Assembly: GCA_028284565.1 (NCBI GenBank) | Contig: JANQRM010000498.1 | Coordinates: forward strand, 1-5,974 | DNA length: 5,974 nucleotides | DNA from: Anaerolineae bacterium | GTDB taxonomy: Bacteria; Chloroflexota; Anaerolineae; Aggregatilineales; Phototrophicaceae | Reading direction: 5' to 3' | Shown: positions 1-5,671 of the stretch, piece by piece | Layout of the letters: each line of letters begins with the position of its first letter | Position numbering within the stretch: position 1 is the stretch's first letter | Notes under the pieces: model-generated | What the model was told of the DNA's origin: nothing | The model's input: only the letters and a program-made list of their open reading frames with translations | The model's database searches: none | Position numbers and translations under genes: made by a program

Positions 1-1
1 G

Positions 2-100
2 GACCCGCACACCGCCGCCGAACTTTCACTCGACAGCATCTGGTCACTGGTTGATGATCTCATCCAAGCCCATGGCCAATGGTTGCCAGAGTATCAATAA
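2..100 (+). CDS. C-terminal end of a family GH4 glycosidase (alpha-galactosidase/alpha-glucosidase type), partial
   Basis: The frame is open from the window edge to a TAA at 98-100 and gives 32 residues. It starts DPHTAAELSLDSIW and ends in a HGQWLPEYQ tail. The DPxTAAxLSLDxIWxLVDxLxxAHxxWLP pattern is the typical extreme C-terminus of glycoside hydrolase family 4, the NAD- and Mn-dependent cytoplasmic enzymes such as MelA that cleave alpha-galactosides, alpha-glucosides or related sugars. The NAD-binding and metal-binding parts lie outside the window, so the substrate cannot be told. It fits the carbohydrate theme of the genes after 2718, but a decayed region separates them, so they are unlikely to share a transcript. 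The family call rests on a short tail only. Confidence 0.72.
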   Translation, partial: DPHTAAELSLDSIWSLVDDLIQAHGQWLPEYQ

Positions 101-291
101 CTGGTACGTATTGTTTGATAAAATCATATAGACGGAAATTCCCCAAGATTCCGTCGATACTCTCATGCGTCTATTATGATTTGTAACTCTTTTTACGACC
201 AAAACATATCTTAGATATTGAGACCAATTTGGTAGGGATCAACAAGATAATTCGGGTATTCAGTTGGTTTGGACGATGAGATACTGGACCG
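101..291. other. Noncoding gap between the GH4 gene and the IS6 remnant
   Basis: No frame here reads as a protein. The contents are the hairpin at 131-155 and a short palindrome, ACCAATTTGGT, at 223-233. An outer end of the IS6-type element should lie in the right part, but no recognisable terminal inverted repeat matching the far side of the transposase was found by eye. Confidence 0.5.
131..155 (+). terminator. Small hairpin downstream of the GH4 gene, possible terminator
   Basis: GACGGAA (131-137) and TTCCGTC (149-155) are perfect 7 bp inverted repeats around an 11-base loop, 30 bases past the GH4 stop. No T-run follows directly; the nearest is at about 189-195. It may be a weak terminator, or chance. 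Confidence 0.25.
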
Positions 292-999
292 ATGTCAAAT
301 CTTCACCACAATCCAAGCTACAAAGGTCACCGCTTCCCCAAGGAAGTCAATTCCTATGCGGTTGGCTCTACTTTCGCTTCTGTCTCAGCTATTGGGATAT
401 TGAAGATTTACGAGCTGAACGAGAGATCACTGCCAGCTATGAAGCCATTGGACTATGGTGTCTGAAGTTTGGACATATGTTTGCACGGAAGATTCGGCGC
501 AAAAGACGTAGACTTGGTGACAAATGGCATGTGGAAGTGGTCTTCGTCAGATTGGCGGACGGACCCGGTATCTGTATCGCACCATCGATCAAGAGGGTCA
601 GATACTGGATATTTTTAGGCATCATCAGCGCAATAAGCGAGTAGCGATGCACTTTTTTCGCTAGGTCTTAGACACGACCCAGCACCTGCCAAGGGTTCTG
701 ATTACCGACAAACTGCGGAGTTATCCGGTGGCACATCGTGAAGTCATCATGCCCAGTGTCGAGCACCGAAAATACAAAGGACTCAACAATATCATTGAGA
801 ATTCACATTAGCGAGTCCGAAAGCACGAGCGGTTTATGCAACGCTTCTCTTCACCTCGGTCCGCGCAACGCTTCCTGTCCGCTTATGAATTGATCTACGA
901 ACATGCTCGTCCCAAACGCCATAAGATTCAGCAACCTATTATCGACATGAACGACATTCACGTTTCGATCAATATTAGCACATGACCTCACTTGCCTAG
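292..999 (+). pseudogene. IS6-family (IS240-like) DDE transposase, degenerate
   Basis: The protein can be followed across three frames. It starts at ATG 292 (MSNLHHNPSYKGHRFPKEV), shifts near 360 into YWDIEDL...ITASYEAIGLWCLKFG, shifts near 545 into QIGGRTRYLYRTIDQEGQ, and shifts near 935 into YRHERHSRF, ending at TAG 997-999. In-frame stops lie at 662-664, 809-811 and 976-978. IS6-family marks are LPRVLITDKLRSY (second catalytic Asp), VEHRKYKGLNN followed by IEN with the catalytic Glu, and RSAQRFLSAYELI. At the first catalytic site the family's WHxDEV reads WHVEVV, so the Asp appears lost through a 3-base deletion. Total length (about 235 codons) equals a complete IS6 transposase, so decay was by point and small indel changes, not truncation. 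The gene cannot make an active enzyme. No terminal repeats or target duplications were identified. Confidence 0.9.
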
Positions 1000-1057
1000 A
1001 GCATTCCCAGTACAGCCACACTTCGCTTCCCATTGACGTTTTTATTGATTTAACTTG

Positions 1058-1530
1058 TCAATCCCTGTCAACGCCACGGACAAGCCTTACAAAGGGACTG
1101 CCTCTGATGCGTGCTCGTATTTCGCATACGTATTTCTTAAATTCGGTTGTGTAAGTGATTTCCGTTATGCGTGGGCGCTGCAAACTAATCTCAATTACCG
1201 ATTCTATCGGCTGGGTCGAGAGGAAAATACAATGACCCTATCCGAGAGAAACACTGCTTCCGGTATGACGTGGGTTATGAAAAGCACTGTCTTCTGACTC
1301 TGTGCCCATATGCGTAGCAATTAAAGGTTCATCTCTTCCAGCGGTAAAAGCGTCCAATGCGCCGAATGGTTCATCCATAACCAACAGAGACGGGTCATGC
1401 ACAAGAGCGCGGCACAATGAAACACGCTACTGCATCCCACCAGATAGTACCGTGGGATATTCGTCTGCAAATTCCTGTAAACCCGTCATTTTCAGTAGCT
1501 CTTCTGATGCGGCCGCGGTGATCTCTTGGG
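1058..1530 (-). pseudogene. C-terminal half of a nitrate/sulfonate/taurine-type ABC transporter ATPase, degenerate
   Basis: Read on the minus strand, the conserved second half of an SsuB/TauB/NrtD-like ATPase appears: EELLKMTGLQEFADEYP, the signature LSGGMQ followed by a TAG stop and [12 protein letters not shown] (stop at 1427-1429), Walker [16 protein letters not shown] (about 1344-1389), EEMNL with a TAA stop then [17 protein letters not shown] (stop at 1321-1323; H-loop His at 1270-1272), [19 protein letters not shown], and a tail IEISLQRPRITEI ending at TGA 1058-1060. Frameshifts lie near 1340 and 1207, and probably near 1525. The first half, with the Walker A loop and Q-loop, is absent: homology fades around 1530, just before the integrase remnant. 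Such ATPases power import of nitrate, sulfonates, taurine or thiamine precursors at the inner face of the membrane. This copy is dead. It lies convergent to the IS6 remnant, 58 bases away. Confidence 0.9.
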
Positions 1531-1540
1531 AATGCGTAGA

Positions 1541-2576
1541 ATGACACAACTACGAACTATTGGGATAAAAATGGACAAAAGTGGACAGCTAATGGACGGG
1601 TTGATCCGCTCCTCGACTCATCGCATCCTGATGCCGACACCAGCAGATAAGGTGGTAAGGTATCGCATTGAAAAATATCAGCAATGGTTAGAGTACAATT
1701 CGACCCCAAGGCACACTGCCGACTTAGGCGACTACCGCGATTACTTGCTGACGGCAGTACGGGACTTGCACCCGCGACGGTCAAAGCGCATCTCTCCTCC
1801 GTTCGCTCACAGTATCAGCGCCTGTTATACAGCAATAGCCTACGGGACACGCTCTATGCTTATGCGCCCGACGGGTCGATTGCTGATAAGAAAAGTGCTG
1901 TCGATGATATATTGGTTCGTTTAGCTAACACCATCAAACCACGCCTTAGTCAGCTGATGGTGGCCAAGTCACAGGACATCGACGATAACCAATATACCCG
2001 CCTGAATGCTAGCGCAGCCCGCCAGTGGTTGCGGTCACTGTCAACGGATAGCTTGCGCGGGTTGCGGACAAAGCCTTGATCTAATTTGCCCTTTCGACTG
2101 GACTACGAGAATCGGAGCTGTGTCAATTGCAGGTCTAAGACTTGTACGGGTTGTTTGGCAATGAGGACGCGGTACACGTCCGTTCGGGCAAAGGCACGAA
2201 AGCCCGGTATGTGCCATATGGGGCCTTAATCGAGTGCCGGACAGTGGTCGAACAATGGCTACAAAATGCGAGGTTTGATAGAGGCTATGTGTTTCGGAGG
2301 TTTACCAGCCGACATTGTACGGTGGTGCGAGACACCGGCTTAACCGAACGCGCGGTGCAGAAAATTTTGTAACAATACCCCCTATTCTATCAAGGCAAAG
2401 AACATTCGGTCACCCGGCATGATCTCCCTCGGTCTTATGCCTACCAGCGTTACCTCGAGGGTATGGATATTGTGGCGATACGAGATAACTTGGGACATGC
2501 GGATATTCGCACCACGCAAGTCTATATCGGTGTGCAAGACGTGTCCGCACGATTGTCCAAAAAGAAATTGCTTTAG
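1541..2576 (+). pseudogene. Tyrosine recombinase/phage-type integrase, degenerate
   Basis: A nearly full-length site-specific recombinase can be read in three frames. The N-terminal SAM-like DNA-binding part is RIEKYQQWLEYN...DYRDYLL, then after a shift near 1745 ADGSTGLAPATVKAHLSSVRSQYQRLL. After another shift near 2067 the catalytic domain runs to TAG 2574-2576: ALI-stop-FALSTGLRESEL (Arg I), RSGKGTKARYVPYG (beta-hairpin Lys), RHDLPRSYA (box II), LGHADIRTTQVYIG (LGH and nucleophile Tyr). In-frame TAA stops lie at 2082-2084, 2136-2138 and 2370-2372. Box II should read HxLR; here the catalytic Arg is Pro (CCT). Enzymes of this family cut and rejoin DNA through a 3'-phosphotyrosine bond and move phages, integrative elements or gene cassettes. 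The start is uncertain: ATGs at 1532, 1541 and 1571 share the frame. No cargo or attachment site was recognised. Confidence 0.9.
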
Positions 2577-2717
2577 GGTGATTCCCCAGCTGTGATTGCC
2601 GAACAACGACAGTCAAGCAGTGTCTTTCGGTTTAGTTAGCTCAGTGTTTCTGTTATACCGACATCTATATTGTGGAAGGATAAGGAATACACACGTTTTA
2701 TAAATATTCCTCTAGTC
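2577..2717. other. Noncoding gap after the integrase remnant, with one inverted repeat
   Basis: No protein homology was seen on either strand. AGGAATA (2683-2689) and TATTCCT (2705-2711) form a 7 bp inverted repeat with a 15-base loop, 7 bases past the ROK gene stop when read on the minus strand. It lacks a U-tract in that direction, so a role as terminator of the minus-strand operon is only a weak possibility. Confidence 0.35.
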
Positions 2718-3650
2718 TTAAATGACAGTTTCTTGGATTAAGAGACTCGCGCCTAGCAAACAGACATCATCGCCAAAGTGGGCGACCCGCAACAAATTTT
2801 GGGGAACGAATCGAGCATCCAAGACCCTTTGCTCTATCATTTTCTCGATGGATGCAAAGAGTAAATCCCCTAATTGACTCATACTTCCACCAAATACAAT
2901 TGCTTCTGGGCTGTATAGGTGAATAATGTTGACTATGCCCAAACCAAGATACATGCTCGCTTCTTTGATGATGGATAAAGCAAAAACATCGCCTTGCAGG
3001 GCAGATGTACCAACGTCTTCGCCTGTAATTTGAAATTTATCTCTACCTCGCAGGGAGCTATTGATTTCAGGCTGTTGTTGCAAGCGTTCTTGCGCAAGTT
3101 TGCCGATTCCTGTTCCTGATGCAACTTCTTCTAATCGTCGAATACTACCATCTGGGATGCGGAAATTGATATGCCCCGGTTCAATCGCTAAGCCACTCCA
3201 CCCACGAAATATGTTGCCATCGATAATCAATCCTCCACCAATCCCTGTACTCAATGTGAGATAAACCAACGGATTTGCGCCTTGCCCTGCGCCCATGCGA
3301 AATTCTGCCAACGCCGCCAGATTTGCATCGTTATCTATCTTGATTGGCACTTGAAATGCATCTTGGAGGAAGGTTGCGAGTGGCGTATTTGACCACCCGG
3401 GTAAGGTTTTGGCATGATAAATCACGCCATTATGCGGGTCAAGAGGACCGGGTGCGGCGACACCGATGCCCTTAAGTTGACCATCCGCCGGGACAACTCG
3501 TTTGGCAAATTCAATCATTCGTGATATGACAGTTTCTTGTCCATCCTCTACCCGTGACAGCATTTCATCTCGTATGCATTGCACTAAGTTCTCGTCATAC
3601 CATGCGACACGGGTGCGCGTGCCGCCAAAGTCAATTGCGAGATAACTCAT
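2718..3650 (-). CDS. ROK-family sugar kinase (fructokinase/glucokinase type)
   Basis: This 310-residue protein has the usual length and order of a ROK kinase, a cytoplasmic enzyme that transfers phosphate from ATP to a hexose. It shows the N-terminal phosphate loop DFGGTRTR (7-14), GVAAPGPLD (63-71), the catalytic base in DNDAN (Asp108), a second phosphate loop STGIGGG (134-140), EPGH (157-160) and the adenosine loop FGGS (253-256). There is no N-terminal helix-turn-helix, so it is a kinase rather than a ROK repressor. The zinc-binding CxCGxxGCLE segment is replaced by a Cys-free stretch at about 165-175 (IPDGSIRRLEE), although the His of GH is kept. The ATG overlaps the upstream phosphofructokinase stop by 4 bp (ATGA), so translation is probably coupled; no clear ribosome site is visible. 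The context suggests it phosphorylates the sugar brought in by the neighbouring transporter. The actual sugar (fructose, glucose, allose, mannose) cannot be read from the sequence. Confidence 0.9.
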   Translation of the reverse strand: MSYLAIDFGGTRTRVAWYDENLVQCIRDEMLSRVEDGQETVISRMIEFAKRVVPADGQLKGIGVAAPGPLDPHNGVIYHAKTLPGWSNTPLATFLQDAFQVPIKIDNDANLAALAEFRMGAGQGANPLVYLTLSTGIGGGLIIDGNIFRGWSGLAIEPGHINFRIPDGSIRRLEEVASGTGIGKLAQERLQQQPEINSSLRGRDKFQITGEDVGTSALQGDVFALSIIKEASMYLGLGIVNIIHLYSPEAIVFGGSMSQLGDLLFASIEKMIEQRVLDARFVPQNLLRVAHFGDDVCLLGASLLIQETVI

Positions 3651-4600
3651 AGACCATTCAATCGTTGATAGTGTACATAATGCGGTAGTTTCGGCGGATG
3701 ATCTTTCAGTTTGCCTTCAAAGAGTTCCAATTGCCCCTTACGGACACAAGTGATGCCCATCTGAATCCCATCATGCAATGATTTTATAGCGAGTTTACTC
3801 ATAGCCGATGCCAGGTAACGGTCTCGGTGAGATGGTGTGCCTCCTCGTTGCGCGTGTCCTAGATGTGTAGAGCGAATGCGGATGCCAGTTAAGTCCTTGA
3901 TTTGCTCAAATAGTGTATCTTTCTTGACAATGCCTTCGGAATAAACGAGTAAGGCTTGCCCCTGCTGGTCAATACCGTGTTTCAGTCGTTTTGCAACCCA
4001 TGTCACATCATAGTCATATTCAGGGACTAACACGGCATCAGCTCCTGCTCCCTCTCCTACTGCCATTGCAATAAAGCCGGTGTGTCCACCGAGTGTTTCC
4101 AGTGTAAAAATCCGTCCTTGTAGCGCATTGCCAGTTGCTCGAATACCATCTACCGCCCAAAAAGCAAAGTTACAGGCGCTATCGAAACCAAGAGTTTCAT
4201 CGGTTTCCGGCACATCATTATCAATCGTGGTCGGGATGCCGATACAATGGATGTCCCAATCACGAAGGAGATGTGGTATGTAGCGTAGAGTTCCGTCTCC
4301 ACCAAACAGTATCACCGCATCAATTGCGTACTTCTGCAAGACCGTCTTGAGCCGTGTTTCTGCATCCGCTTTTCTTAGAATTGGTTCTCGACTACTTTGC
4401 AAAAAACTCCCTGACACAGCTGATAGTCTCAGCGAAGTTTCTAAATTAATGGGAATGAGATTTTCATACAACAAACCCGGAAAGCCACCGACCGCGCCCC
4501 ATACTTTGTCGTTGACTTGTTGAGCAAAGCGGACCGCATGAAACAAGGCAGTATTGATTCCGGGAGCATCGCCTCCACTCACCACCATTAAAATATTCAT
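3647..4600 (-). CDS. PfkA-type 6-phosphofructokinase, variant active site
   Basis: This 317-residue protein matches the length of bacterial PfkA, which phosphorylates fructose 6-phosphate to fructose 1,6-bisphosphate in glycolysis. Visible motifs are SGGDAPGIN (8-16), GSFLQSSR (64-71), GGDGT (100-104), TIDND (125-129, catalytic base Asp127), FDSA (139-142), LGHAQRGG (247-254) and YSEG with Glu222. Gly103 in GGDGT indicates ATP rather than pyrophosphate use, since PPi enzymes carry GGDD. Two places are unusual: the residue before TIDND is Thr124, where ATP enzymes have Gly and PPi enzymes Lys; and the MGR motif that grips the sugar phosphate reads LGG (170-172), losing its Arg. The enzyme may therefore be a catabolic isozyme with altered substrate preference. 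The start is ATG 4600, with AGGGG four bases upstream. It is the first gene of an operon with the ROK kinase and is divergent from the DeoR regulator. Confidence 0.9.
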   Translation of the reverse strand: MNILMVVSGGDAPGINTALFHAVRFAQQVNDKVWGAVGGFPGLLYENLIPINLETSLRLSAVSGSFLQSSREPILRKADAETRLKTVLQKYAIDAVILFGGDGTLRYIPHLLRDWDIHCIGIPTTIDNDVPETDETLGFDSACNFAFWAVDGIRATGNALQGRIFTLETLGGHTGFIAMAVGEGAGADAVLVPEYDYDVTWVAKRLKHGIDQQGQALLVYSEGIVKKDTLFEQIKDLTGIRIRSTHLGHAQRGGTPSHRDRYLASAMSKLAIKSLHDGIQMGITCVRKGQLELFEGKLKDHPPKLPHYVHYQRLNGL

Positions 4601-4609
4601 TACGCCCCT

Positions 4610-4624
4610 AACTTTGTCAAAGTT
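4610..4624. promoter_or_regulatory. Palindrome AACTTTGTCAAAGTT, candidate repressor operator
   Basis: A perfect 7 bp palindrome around one central base covers the predicted transcription start of the phosphofructokinase operon. Its TTGACAAAG word recurs at 4686-4694 over the -35 box of the regulator gene. Position and symmetry suit an operator for the adjacent DeoR-family protein; binding is inferred, not shown. Confidence 0.5.
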
Positions 4625-4629
4625 GATAT

Positions 4630-4659
4630 ATGCTATCCTGAATCAACAAAAAAAGTCAA
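4630..4659 (-). promoter_or_regulatory. Candidate promoter for the phosphofructokinase-ROK operon
   Basis: On the minus strand TTGACT (4654-4659) and TAGCAT (4630-4635) are separated by 18 bases. Transcription would begin near 4623 and leave a leader of about 22 bases containing AGGGG before ATG 4600. The -10 match is 4 of 6, and it sits within an inverted repeat shared with the opposite promoter. Confidence 0.45.
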
Positions 4660-4685
4660 TAATGCACAATAATACGCAGAAAAAG

Positions 4686-4714
4686 TTGACAAAGCATAAT
4701 GAAGAGGATAGCAT
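4686..4714 (+). promoter_or_regulatory. Candidate promoter for the DeoR-family regulator
   Basis: A perfect TTGACA (4686-4691) is followed after 17 bases by TAGCAT (4709-4714, 4 of 6 to TATAAT), predicting a start near 4721. The -35 box is part of TTGACAAAG, the word also found in the palindrome at 4610-4624, so self-repression by the gene product is plausible. Confidence 0.45.
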
Positions 4715-4750
4715 GGATAATAAATAATAATTGTTCATTAAAGCTATTTT

Positions 4751-5530
4751 ATGTCACAAAGCTTGCTTCCAAGTGAACGTCAGCGTCGCATCCTCGAAAC
4801 CCTTGAACAAAAGGGTGTGGTTCGGAATGCAGAGCTCACCTTAAAGCTCAATGTAACCGCAGGTACCATTCGCTCCGATTTGCGCGAACTCCAAAACAAA
4901 GGTCTATTAGAGATTGTTCATGGCGGTGCTGTCACTAGACGTTCATTCCATGATACTAAATTGCCTATTGATGATCGCCTCAAAATGTATGCCAAGCAAA
5001 AACAGCGAATCGGAAAATACACTGCACAACTTCTACAAAATGATCAGACACTTATTGTAGATTCTGGTACAACTACGCTCGAACTCATCAATCACATCCC
5101 ACCCGAACTAAACTATCTGCAAGTTATCACGCATGACCTGACTCTTGCCCTAACTGCAGCTCGCCTACCAAATGTTGAGGTTCTCATGCCTGGCGGGATG
5201 GTACGTTCACTCAATTTTGCCCTCGTGGGTCCACAGGCAATCGCTTTCTTAGACACAATTAACGCTAACATTTCCATTCTTGCGACCAATGGTTTTTCCT
5301 CTGCTTATGGTGTGACCAATGCCAATCTTCTCGATGTAGAAGTCAAACGAAAAATCGCTGATAGGGCTGAGAAAGTGATTGTGGTGACTGACAGTTCCAA
5401 GTATGGGAAACACCAAACGCATACCGTCCGAATGCTAGATGAGGTTGATATGCTTATTACGGATACGGACTTGCCAGACGATGCCACACAAGAAATCGAA
5501 TCCTTCGGCGTTGAGGTTATACGAGTATGA
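4751..5530 (+). CDS. DeoR/GlpR-family transcriptional regulator
   Basis: This 259-residue protein has the normal length and two-domain build of the family. An N-terminal winged helix-turn-helix lies at about 8-60: ERQRRILETLEQKG, then the recognition region NVTAGTIRSDLRELQNKG and the wing HGGAV. A C-terminal sugar-phosphate sensor domain follows, with DSGTTTLEL (104-112), THDL (127-130), PGGM (147-150) and TDSSKYG (213-219), the motifs that bind phosphorylated sugars in DeoR proteins. Members usually repress sugar-use operons and let go when a sugar phosphate accumulates. Here the gene is divergent from the kinase operon and followed in the same direction by a sugar-binding protein, so it most likely controls both. 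No Shine-Dalgarno sequence is obvious before ATG 4751 (the leader is very AT-rich), yet the HTH begins at the usual distance from this start. The inducing sugar is unknown. Confidence 0.93.
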   Translation: MSQSLLPSERQRRILETLEQKGVVRNAELTLKLNVTAGTIRSDLRELQNKGLLEIVHGGAVTRRSFHDTKLPIDDRLKMYAKQKQRIGKYTAQLLQNDQTLIVDSGTTTLELINHIPPELNYLQVITHDLTLALTAARLPNVEVLMPGGMVRSLNFALVGPQAIAFLDTINANISILATNGFSSAYGVTNANLLDVEVKRKIADRAEKVIVVTDSSKYGKHQTHTVRMLDEVDMLITDTDLPDDATQEIESFGVEVIRV

Positions 5531-5600
5531 ACACAAGCGGTGACAACAAAGGAGGTGTGAGTTAGAGACCCTAATCATGAGAACGGCTAGAGAAAAGAGG

Positions 5601-5642
5601 ACATATTGACAAGTAGACACATTTACACCTTATCAATAATGT
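5601..5642. promoter_or_regulatory. Imperfect inverted repeat before the sugar-binding protein gene: operator or AT-rich terminator
   Basis: ACATATTGACAAG (5601-5613) mirrors CTTATCAATAATGT (5629-5642) with one mismatch and one extra base, around a 15-base loop. A run of six T follows at 5642-5647, so it could end the regulator transcript. It also contains TTGACA (5606-5611), but no good -10 box follows at normal spacing. The TTGACAAG and TTGATAAG half-sites resemble the TTGACAAAG word of the divergent control region, favouring an operator for the same regulator. The two readings are not exclusive. Confidence 0.4.
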
Positions 5643-5671
5643 TTTTTCACCTAACTTGAAAGGAAAGACAA

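Larger units (their letters stand above)
4630..4714. repeat. 10 bp inverted repeat spanning the divergent control region
   Basis: ATGCTATCCT (4630-4639) and AGGATAGCAT (4705-4714) are exact reverse complements 65 bases apart. Each contains the candidate -10 box of one of the two divergent promoters. Together with the TTGACAAAG pair they form two modules about 74-75 bp apart, near seven helical turns. This spacing would allow a regulator to bind both on the same DNA face, possibly by looping. Confidence 0.55.

Noticed and set aside
264..644. Open frame of 126 codons taken as an intact small protein
   Set aside because: Its middle (YWDIEDL...CLKFGHMFARKI) is one frame of the IS6 transposase; both ends are out-of-frame readthrough.
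1055..1544. Two 80-codon plus-strand frames (1055-1297 and 1302-1544)
   Set aside because: They are antisense to the ABC ATPase remnant, whose motifs read clearly on the minus strand.
2142..2372. Separate 76-codon gene
   Set aside because: It is the middle of the integrase catalytic domain between two in-frame TAA stops, and has only a TTG start.
2630..2660. tRNA-like D-arm word TTAGCTCAGTG near the integrase end, possible attachment site
   Set aside because: No anticodon arm, T arm or acceptor stem follows; the match is too short to support a tRNA or att remnant.
4713..4727. Leader minigene MDNK with GAAGAGG upstream, before the DeoR gene
   Set aside because: Only four codons, and it lies at or before the predicted transcription start, so it would not be transcribed from the candidate promoter.
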